The notes: a model not told the origin generated them from the letters alone. A stretch of DNA of 43,642 nucleotides from an uncultured Oribacterium sp. (GCA_946413525.1 CAMKKZ010000032.1:1-43642); one strand, 5' to 3'. Positions 11,501-21,028 are shown, counted from the first letter of the stretch. Numbers and translations are program-made.

Positions 11501-14500
11501 GGCGGCATCTATGTCGAGAGCTGGAACAATAATGAGAACACCCTGGAAGACCATCAGGAGATCATTCAGATATATGACGCGGAGATCACGGGGAACCGGT
11601 CCGAGAATTCCTCTGGCGGCGGCATCTATCTTTGGCATGGCTATCCCGAGATCGGCCGCGCGGACGTAGCCAGAGAGAAGACGCTGATCAGCGGGAACTG
11701 GGCGCAGTATGATGAGGGCGGCCTTTGCGTCAACACCTATAACGCGACAAGGGACAGGGCGTTCCTTAGCAATGTGACGATAAAGGATAATGAGGCCGGC
11801 CGGAATTACGGCGGGGCCTGTATCGTGGTGCCCTCCGTCATAGAGGGCTGCCTGATTGAAAACAACAAGGCCAGCAGGATTGATGGGAACACCGGCGGCA
11901 TCTACCTTTCCACCCCGGCCAGCGACGACGAATCCCTCCGCACGGTCATGCGGGACACGGTGGTGAAGGGGAATTCTGCCCGGTACTGCGGCGGCATGGA
12001 GCTGGGAATCCTTGCTAACGGGAGCCTCTTTGAGAATGTGCAGATCCTGGAAAATGACGGCCTTGAATACGGCGGCGGCCTCAGGATGGGTTATCATCAG
12101 AGCCATGCGGAGAACACGAAGATTACCTTTAATAACTGCGTATTCAAAGACAATATCGCGAATTACAGCGCAGCTATGTGGATGTGCTGGTGGAAAGCCG
12201 CGGTCGAGCTCCATGACTGCGAGGTTTCCGGGAATATTTCCAGGGACAAGAGCAGCACGGGCGGCGTCGGCGTCAGCTACAACGGTACGCCGAACATGGA
12301 GCAGTACGGAACCCTGATCCTGAGCGGGAACACGGATATCCATGACAATGTGGGGCGGGGCGTAAGCTCCAGTATACATACCATCATTAAGGACAACGTG
12401 CAGATCCGAAACAATGACGGCACCGGAAACGGGGGCGGACTTTACCAGTCCGGTGGCTGGATGGAGCTCCTTGGCGGGACGATCCGGGACAATACGACCA
12501 CCGTGAATGGCGGCGGCGTATGGCTTTATTATGAATGGAACGTGGCCAACGTTAACACGGTGAAGAAGATGAGCGTGCTGGACGGCACGGCCATCTACGG
12601 AAACAAGGCAAACTACGGCGGCGGAGTCTTTGTCGCCGGCCGGTCCACGCTGACCATGAAGAGCGGGACGATTCATGACAATGAGGCGAAGCTTTTCGGC
12701 GGCGGCGTTTACGTGGAGTACTATGACACCCTTTTCCAGATGGACAACGGGCAGATATATAATAACAACGCGACTTATGGGAAGGATGTTTACGGCGCGT
12801 ACCATGGCAGCTACAGGACATCGGAGGTCCGTCTGATCAAGGCCGCCGACATGTTCCTGGATGATTCTGAGGAGTCGGCAATGCGGAAGGGGATCTGCTG
12901 GATCGACGAGCGGATCGACAGGACGATCGACGACAAGATCCAGGGCGTGCTGGCCTATAACCTGCCCCTGACCCTGAATTTCCAGACGGTGAAGCCCTCA
13001 GCGGCCGTGAAGAGGCAGGACGGGGATAATTACATTATCTATAACTCCGTCCAGGATGCCATTGCCGCGGTGATTGCCGGGGAGCACGGCAGCTTTTCGG
13101 GCGCGGAAAAGCCGGAGGTCATCCTGGTGGACGATGTGTCCGAGAACGTGCAGATACCCGGCGCGGCAGACCTGGTCCTCAACCTGAACGGCTATACCCT
13201 GCGGGGCAACGGCACCTCCGCCATTTCCTGCTACGGCGACGTGCGCATTATTGACGAGAAGAAAACGATAAGCGATGGTTCAAAGAGCTACGAGGGGAAG
13301 GCGGAGAGCATAGGCACCATTACCGGGACCTCCGGGCAGGCCGGCGGCGGCGTCCATGTCGTGAACGGAGGCACCGCCACGCTGTCCTCCGGGCAGATTA
13401 GCGGCTGCAGCGCCGGCGCCCAGGTCAATTCCTATATGTACGGCGGCTCCGGCGTCTGCGTGGATTCCGGCACCTTCATCCTCGAGGAGGGCGGCGCTAT
13501 CCGTAAGAACACGGTTTATTATTACGGTGCGGCTGTGCTGGTACGGAACGGCTCCGGACGCTTCGTCATGAACGGAGGCCTGATCGAGGAGAACACCTCG
13601 ACCGCCGGTTATGGCATTATCCTGAACTACGGTGGGAACGTGCGCATTACCGGGGGCAAGATCCGAAACAATACGGTGGGAAGCCTCGGGACCATTTTCA
13701 ACTATGGCTCCGGCGTTCTGAACATCGGCGGGGAGAGCGCGGAGAAGAAGGTCGAGATCACGGACAACACGGTGGCATACCGTGGCGGCGCGCTTTTCAT
13801 CGACAACGGCACGGTCTACCTCAGCAATGTCCTGATGAAGGGCAACGTGGTGACCTGCGCGAGGCAGAACAGCGTGAACGCCGTGAACGGCTCGGGCGGC
13901 GCGATCTATCAGGGCAACGGCGCCCTCTACATTAACGAGGGAACCGAGATCCGGGAGAACAAGGCGGCCCGTGGCGGGGGCATTTACCAGAACTATGGCA
14001 ATTGCTATATGATGGGCGGCCTCATTACGGACAACACGGCGGAGCTGGGCGGCGGCATTGCCCAGTACCCGCTGAACACCATGAACATGATCATTTCCAA
14101 GGGGAAAGTGGCGGGCAACCATACCACGCTCTACGGGAGCGGCAATGACATCTATTCCTGGTACGAGGGGAAGGACGGCAAGTTTGACCATCCGGAGCTT
14201 GTGAAGGATAAGCCGAAGCTGACCATCATCCCCGCGGAGCAGATGGGCGACGAGGCCTATAATGCCTGGAAGGACGATGTTTACAAGGGGACGACCCGCA
14301 CGGCTCCGACCATCAGCAACACGACGGATCCGGATGCGGGCGGCCAGTACATTACCGGCAGCGTCCTCTCCTCCACGAACCTGCAGCTTACGGCGGCCTA
14401 TTATGACACCGAAGTGGAGAGGGAGTTTGACAGCGATGTCTATATCCAGAATTTCCACTTCCAGGCGGAAGAGGGCAAGACGGGCAGCGGCATTGCCGAC

Positions 14501-17500
14501 GGCACGGCGAATGAAAATGCTGAGATAGTGGCCAGGGAGAAGAGGGCGAAGGAAATGGAGGGCGCGGAGCTTGTCACCGAGGGCGAGCATGCCGGCATGT
14601 ACCTTTATAACGGCGCCTATTACGAGCCTGACCAGATGGCGGAATGGGTGCCGGGCTCCGATGGGAGCACGGAGAACCTCCTCGTGCGCAGCTTCGACAG
14701 CATTTCCTATTCCTTCCTGGTCTCCCTCATTGCCCAGAAGGGCGCCGATAGCGGGAAGAACAGGGTGGTGCACCCCTGGATTGAGATAACCCTGCCCTGC
14801 GACACGACGGAGGCCGAATTTGACATGAGCAGCGTGGGGAAGATTTTCAAGGGAGCCCCTTCCTTCAATATCCGCGAGGTGGACGGAAAGACGGTGCAGA
14901 CTATTTCCGGCTACTGGGAGCAGGAGATGAAGGACGCGGAGAACGTGATCAAGTCCTTCTCCATCAAGATTTACGCAATGAAGAACGGGGACACGCTGAA
15001 GCCCCATTTCCGCGCCTTTGTCGAGGGCAACGAGGAAAATGAGACCAGCGTGAAGACTGCCGGGAATGGTACGGACAATACCGGTAATGCCGCGGGGAAC
15101 GGGGATAATAATACCAATCCTGCGGATAATAATAATACCAACCCGGCGGATAATAATACCGATCCCGCGGATAATAATACCAACCCGGCTGATAATAATA
15201 CCAATTCCGCGGGCAAGACCGGGTCTTCTTCGGAAAATGCTTCCGGCAGCGTTCTGTCAGGGGAGGCATCCCTCATGGCGGACGGGGACGGCAGTCCTGC
15301 AACGTCCGGCGGGGATCCCAAAGCGGACGGCAATCCTACCGGGAGCGGCGCGGCGGACGGAAAAGACGGCCAGCCTCAGGAAGATGACGAGGAGAAGCCC
15401 GTCACGGAATTTGACTCCCCTGTCATTACTATTTCCGCGGCTCCGAAGTATAATGCCGCGATTGATTACAACAGTCACTTGGGCTATGATGGCTATTTCG
15501 ACATCGAGAATGGCACGGAGGTTTCCGAGGAGGATTATCTCCAGGCCAAGGCCGGGAACGGCAGGAACATCGTCCACGGCATGATGGTCGGATATGGCAT
15601 CATGGTAAGCCTTTATAACGATAACGCCACCGACGGGCTGAAGGGCATCGAGCTTCCGGACAAGTCCCTGGAGTTCGACGTCAGCCTGAAGGGGAAGCTG
15701 TATTATAACGGAAACCCGTTGTTTGGCCCCAATTCACAGTATGCCCACCTTGCGGAGGGCACGCCGATCATGTGGGCCTACAAGGAGAACATGAACACGC
15801 CGGGCGGGAAGCCCATGAATGAGGTAAACATCTATTCCAGGAGCATGGACTGGAATGATGAGGACGATGTGGTCAAGGATACCCGTTTCGCCTACGATGC
15901 CGCCCCCTTCAACAGCGGAGGGGATGAGAAATCCTGCTACAGCGGCGGATCCTGGCTGATTACCGGGGAGCAGGCCGCCCAGGGCGAGAAGGAGCTTTCG
16001 TTCCATGTGGCTGTGTCCAACTACGTGCTGAACGGGGATTCCCGGCCGAACCAGACCTCGGACGGCGTTACCGACAGACGTTTCAACACGCCCCAGGTGA
16101 AGCCCTTCACCGCGGGCTATGTGCAGGTGCTTTTCCCCTACGACGAGGAGGCCATCAAGGAAGCCTACCGGCTTGAGTATAATGAGTACATCGGCGGCTA
16201 CGTCGCGGTCGGCATGGAGGCGGCCATTTCCCACTTTAATGCCAGGGGGAAGAGCGGCAGAGTGGCTTTCTCAAACGAGGATCCCACGACGGCCGGCCTT
16301 GAGATGCTGAATACGTATTATGAGAAGGCGGATCCGGTGGATCTCCTCAAGCCGGAAGGGGAGAACGCGGCCATCGCGACCTGCGAGATGCGTTATGGCG
16401 ACAACTATTCCTTCAATGACTTTGCCCGTTATATTTATGATGGCTCCGGCGGTCCCAGGAGCAGCATCAGCAAGACGGCTTACTTCCTGACGGGGAGCCG
16501 CGGGACGCTGACGGGAAGCGAGGGGAAGGGTTCCACGCCCATTAATTCCACGGTTTACGCCGGGGGCACGGTGTCATTCTCCAGCAGGACCTATCATACG
16601 GACGACATTACGGATCCGTACCGTTACATTGACGGGAAGGATTTCAATACCAATACCGACAACCTGGTGGAATATGACTACATGACGGCCATGAACCTCC
16701 TGCAGAAGTTTGACGCGGAGGTATACCATCCGGCCTACATGAGTGAGTACATCGACAAGGAGTTCACATCAAATGCCCAGGTGAACAACAGCTTCTCAGG
16801 GAAGGCCAGAGACAAGAAGACGAACGTGCAGCCCTTCCAGATCGTGACATCAGAGGCGCAGGCGGAATGGGATACCGTGGTCTACAACAAGCCCATGAAC
16901 TACCGGCTGAGCATCCTTTACGCGGCAAAGCCCGATAATGAGGACGGCACCCCCGGCGGGAACTGGGTGAAAATATACAATGAAGAGGAGGGAAGCGATG
17001 ATGGCGGCGCCGCGGACATGGACAAGTACCATGAGGAGAACATGCTCTACTTCCGTACGCTGCAGGAGCTTGAGGACAGCGGGAGGACCTGCGTGGCCAT
17101 CCTCTTCGAGTTCCGTGACATGGCCATCCGTACCGGCAGGAGCGTCAGCGTGAACACCTATCTTGACGTGACGGATGATTTCACAAAGACCGGGAATACC
17201 TACATTACCACCAACGATGCCAGGGCCTGGGCGACTTACCGCCGTTTCTATAAGGAAACCTGGAGGAAGCCGGGCACCAGGGCGGAGAACATGAGGGCGA
17301 TATTGTACAACTACAGCTATATCAAGGATCCGGATTATGAGCCGTACCGGATCATTGAGGATTTCGGGGAGAGGATGGCGAACCGTCAGCGTTACGGCGA
17401 GGACGAGTCCTCCGAGGGAGCTGGCGACAGCCTCCGGGACCGTACGTCCTGGACCAGGAAGACCTACACGAAGTCGGATCCGTCGAACCCGGAGAGCGAG

Positions 17501-20500
17501 ACGGTCTGTACCGGGGAAAGCACCTTCAAGGGCTATACCTATTTCATGCAGGAATGCCACAAGGATTTCAACGGTTACAAGAAGACCCAGTACAAGAACG
17601 GCGTCCGCGTGGGCGGAACCCACAATGGCTGGGACAGGGGTAACGTGCTCCTGCTCTATACGCTGGATACCAGCATCGTGATCGGCAATACGGATATCCC
17701 GGTAGGGTCCAATGACCCGCAGACCACGTATAATGTGTCAAAGGGCGAACGGATCGTGAACTACAGGGTGAAGCCGGAGATCCATCTTTCCAGCGGAGCC
17801 ACCTCCACGGAGCTTGTGAAGAACGGCTCGCAGTCCGTGCGCGTAACCATTGAACTGGAAATCCCGAAAGGGCTGAGCTATAAGCAGGGCTCCATCAACT
17901 ATGAGTATGACGGCAGCGGCTATACCGCCGACCAGATGGAATGGGATGTGGAGCTTTCCGGGGAAATTGGCGAAAACGGCACGAGGCTTATCACCCTGAG
18001 CACCTACGTTAATGATATCGAAAAGAAGCTGCCGATGATCACCTTCGCCTGTGATATCGGCAACATGAAGAAGGAGTCCGAGGATGTCGTGTCCGGACAG
18101 GCTCTTAATGTGATAGCAAGGATTTACGCGGAGTATCAGGAAATTGACCGACTGGCCGCGGAAGCGCATACTTCCGGCGCGGCCATCAGCATCATCAAGG
18201 ATGGGAATGACGGCATCAAGAAGGACGTGGACGAGGTGCTGGTGGAAATCGGCGAGGACATTGTTTATACCTTGCAATATATGAACGGGGCGATCACTTC
18301 ATCGAACATTCGTTTCGGAGACGTGCTGCCTTATAAAGGCGACAAACGATCCACGAATTTCACTGGCGCGTACCGGGTCAGCGGAATTGACATTAGCTTC
18401 TCTGACAAGGCAAGCTATTACAACTACCTTGGCATGAAGCTTGAGGAGGATGGGGACGCGGAGGCCACGCAGACCGGCGGGAGCGGCAACGGAAACGGGT
18501 CTTCGGCCAGTGGTTCCGCCGGTAACCCGGGTTCACCTGATGAAAACCAGGAAAGCCCGATCCGCGGAGGCATTTATTACAAGACGGCGCAAACGGTGCC
18601 GCAGAAGGAGGATGATCAGAAGGCGCTGATGAACGGCATGAAGACGGCTACGGAGCTTAAGGACGGCGAGAACGGCGTCAGCGTGGAGCAATTTGAGAAT
18701 GGAGACGAGGAGCTTGGGATTGCGCCGTTTACCGTAAGGTATACGATTGACAGCGACACCCTTCTCCTGCAGAAGGCCAGCACGCAAAACGGGAATGCCA
18801 TTTACGGCTTCTTCCCGAATCTGAGCGGCACGGGCACAATGGGGGGAGAAAAGCAGGGCGTGGTTCTGCGCATCGTGCTGAGCTCCGTTTCAAAGGATCT
18901 CGCGGAAGACAATGGGCACCAGTTCCTTACGGACGGAGCCGCGGTTCAGACCGGCGGGAATAAGTATACGAACAACTTTATTTTCTGCAGCGGCAGCGTG
19001 GAAGACAGTGCTGAGAACGTGCTCCGGTCAAGCAATGTCAGCGTTACCACGGTTGGCCGTACCATCAGCGGCAAGGTCTGGCTGGACAAGGATCATGACG
19101 ACTATTATGTGTCCACCGGGAATGACTCACTGATGAAGAACGTGGACGTGAAGCTGTGGAAGTGGGATCCGGATACCCAGAGCTACAGCCCGGCGAAGGA
19201 TATCCTTAACAGGAGTCTTGGGACGCTGAAGACGAATGACAAGGGCGAGTACTCCTTTAATAACCTTGCGCCCGGCGAGTACAAGGTGGAGATTTCAGAT
19301 CCCGATAATGATTATGTCAGCAAGAAGGATGAATGGACAGGGACGCCGCGTCCCCTGAATTTCAACGAGCTGGCGCTGACGAAGCAAAACGACAAAGCCG
19401 CGAATACCAACAGGGGCATTTACGCCGGCAGCGAGGCCGTGGATCCGGGCAACAGCCTTGTGGCCAGGACCAGGCTCATACGGATGCCTTTGAAGAATGA
19501 TATTGGTGGCGCGCTCTTTGTCAGCGGGAACTGGAATTTCGGACTGTATTACATGTATCCCGTGGTGGAGAAGGACTGGATGAACATGGTCTTCGCCCCA
19601 TCGGAGGGGACGGTGCTTTCCCTTACCCTGCAGGGTACGATTGACTATCAGAGCGGCAGCGAAACCCCGGCCAGCGGGGATGCGGGCACGGAGGGAGCCG
19701 GTGGTGAAAAGGTCTACGAGAACGTGTTCACCATGAAGGCCAGCGGCCTCGCGTTTGCCGTGAGCCGGAAAGGGCTGGGCAACTGGGCCGGAGGAACTTT
19801 TGTCCAGACGCTCCATACGCCTGAGGCGGGCGGCGTATCCTATCCGTGGTACAGTTGGACCGTGGATCTCCAGAATGAGCGGAAGCTCCCCCTGCCGGTC
19901 ATGGTTTACAGGGATGGGAAGGCATACGATGTGCATTACTCCCTTTCCGAGGACGTTTCGCTGGGGACGACGGACAAGGAGTCTGCCTACACGATGCTTG
20001 TCCAGAACCCGGTGGTGTCTGAGGATGGCGCGGTCCTAGGCCTGAAGGCCGTAAACACAAGGTATCTTTCCGGCTTCGAATTCACCAAGGTGGATTCGAG
20101 GACGAAGAAGCCGATTATCGAGGTGGATCCGGAGACCGGTGAAAAGATTTATGATCATGACCTGCAGGACGTGACCTTCAAGCTGTACCGGAGCAGGAGC
20201 GACGCGGATGTAGTTGATCCCACTTACCCCGGGGTGAATCCCGCCCATGCCGACCGTCTGGCGGAAAGGGATGTCATTCCGATGATCCGTCTGGAAGATG
20301 GCTCTTACCGGCCGAAGCGGGGCGGGGATTCCACAGGTGCCGTCAATGAAATGACGATAACGCAGAATACCGGGAAGCTTGCTGTAAGCGATCTCCCCGC
20401 CGGCGCGTACTGGCTCATGGAAACAGCCGCACAGGACGGCTATGCCCTGCCTGGCGGATACTGGAAGATTCTCATACTTCCGAAGAAGGAGGGGGAGGAC

Positions 20501-20779
20501 AAGGATTCCCTGGTTATCTGGGGATCGGTGAAATCCCAGCCGATGGCGGAGGAAGGCACGAGAGGCTCGTTGAAAGGCGAGACTGCCGTGAATGATGATT
20601 CTGACATCAAGAAGATGACTTTTGACGGCACAGGCTTCCGGCTCACGAATAAACCGGGACTTGTCATGGCAAGGACCGGCGGACGGGGCAGCAGGGCCTT
20701 CCTCCTTCTGGGGCTTTGTGCCATCCTGGCCGGCGCGGCAGGACTCCTCATTACGAGGAGAAGGCGCCGGGCTGCCTGA
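5540..20779 (+). CDS. Giant secreted beta-helix surface protein with Cna/SpaA-type domains and MARTGG anchor
   Basis: The protein has 5079 residues. The start ATG follows a strong purine-rich ribosome site (AAGGAAGGGGG). Residues 1-38 form a signal peptide ending AFA before AEAGN. Residues about 100-355 are an Asp/Ala/Glu/Ser/Thr stretch. About 380-2860 hold right-handed beta-helix repeats with the recurring pattern ItgNtsxxxGGGiy, split into four modules; each opens with a segment like LDLNGYTL near 424, 1330, 1790 and 2530. An Asn/Pro/Ala/Asp linker sits at about 3190-3224. An SdrD-B-like domain (ISGKVWLDKD) starts near 4507. A SpaA-type domain covers 4845-5040, with Lys4850, Glu4961 and Asn5037 in positions expected for an isopeptide bond. 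The end is MARTGG, a hydrophobic segment and RRRRR, a sortase-type signal with Ala in place of Pro. The likely role is adhesion or glycan contact at the cell surface; the ligand is unknown. Confidence 0.9.
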   Translation: MKRLAFHRAVAFALAFIMTFSHVPFQDVGDNGSYNAFAAEAGNSEEVKIEEEYLAASEGDESAGLLLSSQEDSGDAFDDGISEEDSSEGTEVEGELADNSVSDLTDDSTEADTADTAEADADDSVEAEADTTDTVKTDADDAAEADPDDAAEDDADDSAEVEADTTDTVEAAEADSDDSAEAEADMADATGVDADNAAKAEMTDTAETDTVDAEEADADDSADTVDAVEADADDSAEAEADTDDAAEADADDSAEAEADADDSAEAEADVTDAAETDADDVAEADTVDSEEADTTDAAKADTDDSAKAEVDATDAAKTDADDTAEADAADSTETEADAADSEEAEAEAADSANAAGDGSDNETESEAVLFYDEEAEEAGLMEDVGYTYNYEEETSTLYINLNNDFNEDIVVLDSLTDRLGDRLHVILDLNGYTLRPIGKKNHTGITVFGMLTIRDGSDEGSGKVDGTGLSNVRGIEIAERGVLRLEGGTICNFHSGGNGAGITINKGGRLVMAGGSIVGNVSDENGGGIFAYEAHSISFEKGDRENIIAGNKAKNGGGIAFATTGTKEKTESNEDEEEDEDNVWEMSHVTLYLNRAEVNGGGLYFDEGIEAEMNGLLLTGNIAAMHGGAAYFRMASTLTLNNTRIAGNTAETGNGGAVHMAAESSKFIANDSVIGVDVTAEEEEADGDKGEDAHADVEPLSDSVEYGADKKAVIDDPTDSEEILSAAEESAGRGNLAEASYGGAIYLYRQGQIEFNRSALSRNMAYSHGGGFYLASENNKFSSFKATGSRFERNVLDGLVTGNRLGATGWIGRYATIDISDSLFRKNRGASHGSGLYIDFYNRGITIVRTNFEKNHYGSSYMPNAGYGAGMYIEDSSQGEMLLEDCKFLYNRADTDNCGSAGVRAGSTPKQLVRCEFIGNRSHGSDAGGSFGGVTEMTDCLFEGNESWYPRRNGYGGGFTSSGSKLTLKGNTVIRDNYCSYFGGGFYASNTEIHLESGVRILNNRSANHGGGFLASDGATTYLHDGVEITGNTSGNYGGGFYSGYLVMDGGLVSGNTSSSYGGGIYVDRVAEISGGEISGNTSNGNAGGLALGMSYGNSFLSGGRIVNNVAKSSCGGVQAFMHQRKSYLLTITGDVEISGNLANNVAGGLGLTWNPHCIIEGDAKICDNTALSNGGGVYLDWPGDKSTAESNPPLAYEWGLHIKGGQVYNNHSYASGNDLYTYSRQHWNYPNNVRTNFLLEAAEGGAWYDEKNETYITIPEGGYNNLEENAIYEDPENEDGDEARREKKWDGIAVYNYFTYMKEVESRAKILETEKEYPSVQAAFSAAEDGQTVVMLMDSVENTVVPEGRKLTLDLAGHALRAVKATTGTVITVENNAEFTLKDTSEEQTGMVADGRGTKIVLPEETGKTYPWNYTFGGGLYVKSGAKFTLESGTITNNKASYGGGVYLQDEAEMLMTGGLISSNNSVGVYVFNPNELWGDPVKDNASYYPVAGMNYWSLGAKFTMTGGEISGNVNRGIAFSGASSLVTISEGALITKNNSGGGVAGSSGNGGTRNRDGELNAQLNFVMDGGEIVENTGYDGTGCYFSNVVAEISGGSISRNTCDSNTGRRGGGIYIVDNSCQVTLKGNVVVTGNTSGYGGGICVNGATAGFLMEGGAVYGNKIINSYNMRGTDIYLYKGAKNVSFPDAGSMVMPEGEEPYNCWRDEVSGAKYDLLSEDIPSMEDKTRDNALCLIAERDTAILSSARIGEAYFPTLQAAVNAALAVEGEEEPVIYLLRDLKESVLLSGSSRNLTIDLNGYDIHCDRGQVFFLDRMEGTLTVRSTVEEEDARKGQDGQKENSGCILGNGSSADSESMRAVTITGGHFVLEDGVTIKDFHCTSSGGAVSVFPSQTSGYYNGSFTMKPGSRISDCSTNGHGGAVYASFYNNWSTVSKIIIEGGIIENCYAKSYGGAICGGFNGKTYSEDKFEVRVFGGSKIRNNRAESYGGGIYVESWNNNENTLEDHQEIIQIYDAEITGNRSENSSGGGIYLWHGYPEIGRADVAREKTLISGNWAQYDEGGLCVNTYNATRDRAFLSNVTIKDNEAGRNYGGACIVVPSVIEGCLIENNKASRIDGNTGGIYLSTPASDDESLRTVMRDTVVKGNSARYCGGMELGILANGSLFENVQILENDGLEYGGGLRMGYHQSHAENTKITFNNCVFKDNIANYSAAMWMCWWKAAVELHDCEVSGNISRDKSSTGGVGVSYNGTPNMEQYGTLILSGNTDIHDNVGRGVSSSIHTIIKDNVQIRNNDGTGNGGGLYQSGGWMELLGGTIRDNTTTVNGGGVWLYYEWNVANVNTVKKMSVLDGTAIYGNKANYGGGVFVAGRSTLTMKSGTIHDNEAKLFGGGVYVEYYDTLFQMDNGQIYNNNATYGKDVYGAYHGSYRTSEVRLIKAADMFLDDSEESAMRKGICWIDERIDRTIDDKIQGVLAYNLPLTLNFQTVKPSAAVKRQDGDNYIIYNSVQDAIAAVIAGEHGSFSGAEKPEVILVDDVSENVQIPGAADLVLNLNGYTLRGNGTSAISCYGDVRIIDEKKTISDGSKSYEGKAESIGTITGTSGQAGGGVHVVNGGTATLSSGQISGCSAGAQVNSYMYGGSGVCVDSGTFILEEGGAIRKNTVYYYGAAVLVRNGSGRFVMNGGLIEENTSTAGYGIILNYGGNVRITGGKIRNNTVGSLGTIFNYGSGVLNIGGESAEKKVEITDNTVAYRGGALFIDNGTVYLSNVLMKGNVVTCARQNSVNAVNGSGGAIYQGNGALYINEGTEIRENKAARGGGIYQNYGNCYMMGGLITDNTAELGGGIAQYPLNTMNMIISKGKVAGNHTTLYGSGNDIYSWYEGKDGKFDHPELVKDKPKLTIIPAEQMGDEAYNAWKDDVYKGTTRTAPTISNTTDPDAGGQYITGSVLSSTNLQLTAAYYDTEVEREFDSDVYIQNFHFQAEEGKTGSGIADGTANENAEIVAREKRAKEMEGAELVTEGEHAGMYLYNGAYYEPDQMAEWVPGSDGSTENLLVRSFDSISYSFLVSLIAQKGADSGKNRVVHPWIEITLPCDTTEAEFDMSSVGKIFKGAPSFNIREVDGKTVQTISGYWEQEMKDAENVIKSFSIKIYAMKNGDTLKPHFRAFVEGNEENETSVKTAGNGTDNTGNAAGNGDNNTNPADNNNTNPADNNTDPADNNTNPADNNTNSAGKTGSSSENASGSVLSGEASLMADGDGSPATSGGDPKADGNPTGSGAADGKDGQPQEDDEEKPVTEFDSPVITISAAPKYNAAIDYNSHLGYDGYFDIENGTEVSEEDYLQAKAGNGRNIVHGMMVGYGIMVSLYNDNATDGLKGIELPDKSLEFDVSLKGKLYYNGNPLFGPNSQYAHLAEGTPIMWAYKENMNTPGGKPMNEVNIYSRSMDWNDEDDVVKDTRFAYDAAPFNSGGDEKSCYSGGSWLITGEQAAQGEKELSFHVAVSNYVLNGDSRPNQTSDGVTDRRFNTPQVKPFTAGYVQVLFPYDEEAIKEAYRLEYNEYIGGYVAVGMEAAISHFNARGKSGRVAFSNEDPTTAGLEMLNTYYEKADPVDLLKPEGENAAIATCEMRYGDNYSFNDFARYIYDGSGGPRSSISKTAYFLTGSRGTLTGSEGKGSTPINSTVYAGGTVSFSSRTYHTDDITDPYRYIDGKDFNTNTDNLVEYDYMTAMNLLQKFDAEVYHPAYMSEYIDKEFTSNAQVNNSFSGKARDKKTNVQPFQIVTSEAQAEWDTVVYNKPMNYRLSILYAAKPDNEDGTPGGNWVKIYNEEEGSDDGGAADMDKYHEENMLYFRTLQELEDSGRTCVAILFEFRDMAIRTGRSVSVNTYLDVTDDFTKTGNTYITTNDARAWATYRRFYKETWRKPGTRAENMRAILYNYSYIKDPDYEPYRIIEDFGERMANRQRYGEDESSEGAGDSLRDRTSWTRKTYTKSDPSNPESETVCTGESTFKGYTYFMQECHKDFNGYKKTQYKNGVRVGGTHNGWDRGNVLLLYTLDTSIVIGNTDIPVGSNDPQTTYNVSKGERIVNYRVKPEIHLSSGATSTELVKNGSQSVRVTIELEIPKGLSYKQGSINYEYDGSGYTADQMEWDVELSGEIGENGTRLITLSTYVNDIEKKLPMITFACDIGNMKKESEDVVSGQALNVIARIYAEYQEIDRLAAEAHTSGAAISIIKDGNDGIKKDVDEVLVEIGEDIVYTLQYMNGAITSSNIRFGDVLPYKGDKRSTNFTGAYRVSGIDISFSDKASYYNYLGMKLEEDGDAEATQTGGSGNGNGSSASGSAGNPGSPDENQESPIRGGIYYKTAQTVPQKEDDQKALMNGMKTATELKDGENGVSVEQFENGDEELGIAPFTVRYTIDSDTLLLQKASTQNGNAIYGFFPNLSGTGTMGGEKQGVVLRIVLSSVSKDLAEDNGHQFLTDGAAVQTGGNKYTNNFIFCSGSVEDSAENVLRSSNVSVTTVGRTISGKVWLDKDHDDYYVSTGNDSLMKNVDVKLWKWDPDTQSYSPAKDILNRSLGTLKTNDKGEYSFNNLAPGEYKVEISDPDNDYVSKKDEWTGTPRPLNFNELALTKQNDKAANTNRGIYAGSEAVDPGNSLVARTRLIRMPLKNDIGGALFVSGNWNFGLYYMYPVVEKDWMNMVFAPSEGTVLSLTLQGTIDYQSGSETPASGDAGTEGAGGEKVYENVFTMKASGLAFAVSRKGLGNWAGGTFVQTLHTPEAGGVSYPWYSWTVDLQNERKLPLPVMVYRDGKAYDVHYSLSEDVSLGTTDKESAYTMLVQNPVVSEDGAVLGLKAVNTRYLSGFEFTKVDSRTKKPIIEVDPETGEKIYDHDLQDVTFKLYRSRSDADVVDPTYPGVNPAHADRLAERDVIPMIRLEDGSYRPKRGGDSTGAVNEMTITQNTGKLAVSDLPAGAYWLMETAAQDGYALPGGYWKILILPKKEGEDKDSLVIWGSVKSQPMAEEGTRGSLKGETAVNDDSDIKKMTFDGTGFRLTNKPGLVMARTGGRGSRAFLLLGLCAILAGAAGLLITRRRRRAA
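5836..6606 (+). repeat. Acidic low-complexity coding repeat (residues about 100-355)
   Basis: Irregular repeats of units such as ADADDSAEAEAD and TDAAETDADD are built from Asp, Ala, Glu, Ser, Thr and Val, with almost no Gly, Pro, Lys or aromatic residues. The DNA repeats GATTCAGCAGAAGCGGAAGC-like blocks with small changes, so unit number may vary between strains. It probably forms an extended, negatively charged stalk near the mature N-terminus. Confidence 0.8.
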
Positions 20780-20880
20780 GCGGCAGGACGCCTCATTACG
20801 AGGAAAAGGTGCCGGGCTGCCTGGGCGGCAGGACGCCTCATTACGAGGAAATGATGCCGGACTGCCTGGGCGGCAAGACG
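20746..20880 (+). repeat. 45-bp tandem repeat spanning the stop codon of the giant gene
   Basis: Three units start at 20746, 20791 and 20836, each beginning CCTCATTACGAGGA and ending near GGCAGGACG. The first unit contains the last codons and the TGA (20777-20779) of the surface-protein gene; the other two are non-coding. Units differ at a few bases. Confidence 0.9.
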
Positions 20881-20903
20881 CCCGCTCAGGCAGATGTGCG
20901 GGT

Positions 20904-21028
20904 TTTAGCCACGGGCGGTTCACGATGTTCTCCGGCGGCATGATGAACAAGCTCCACGTGCCATGTTTTTAGCCACGGGAGGTTTACGATGTCCTCTGTC
21001 AGAGTGGGAAAGACCACTCTGACAGAGG
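20904..21028 (+). repeat. Divergent copies of the dispersed palindromic repeat, with a 15-bp hairpin
   Basis: Two segments, near 20904-20928 and 20967-20992, share TTTAGCCACGGG-x-GGTT-x-ACGATGT. The second runs into a perfect hairpin: CCTCTGTCAGAGTGG (20993-21007) with CCACTCTGACAGAGG (21014-21028). Order and sequence parallel the repeat unit inside the oxidoreductase gene (CCACGGGCGGTTCGCTATGT, then TCAGAGTGG with its complement), so I treat these as diverged members of one family. Confidence 0.6.

Noticed and set aside
13280..15007. Minus-strand open frame of 575 codons
   Set aside because: It lies wholly inside the surface-protein gene, is rich in Arg, Val and His as expected of a shadow of GC-rich codons, and lacks a ribosome site.
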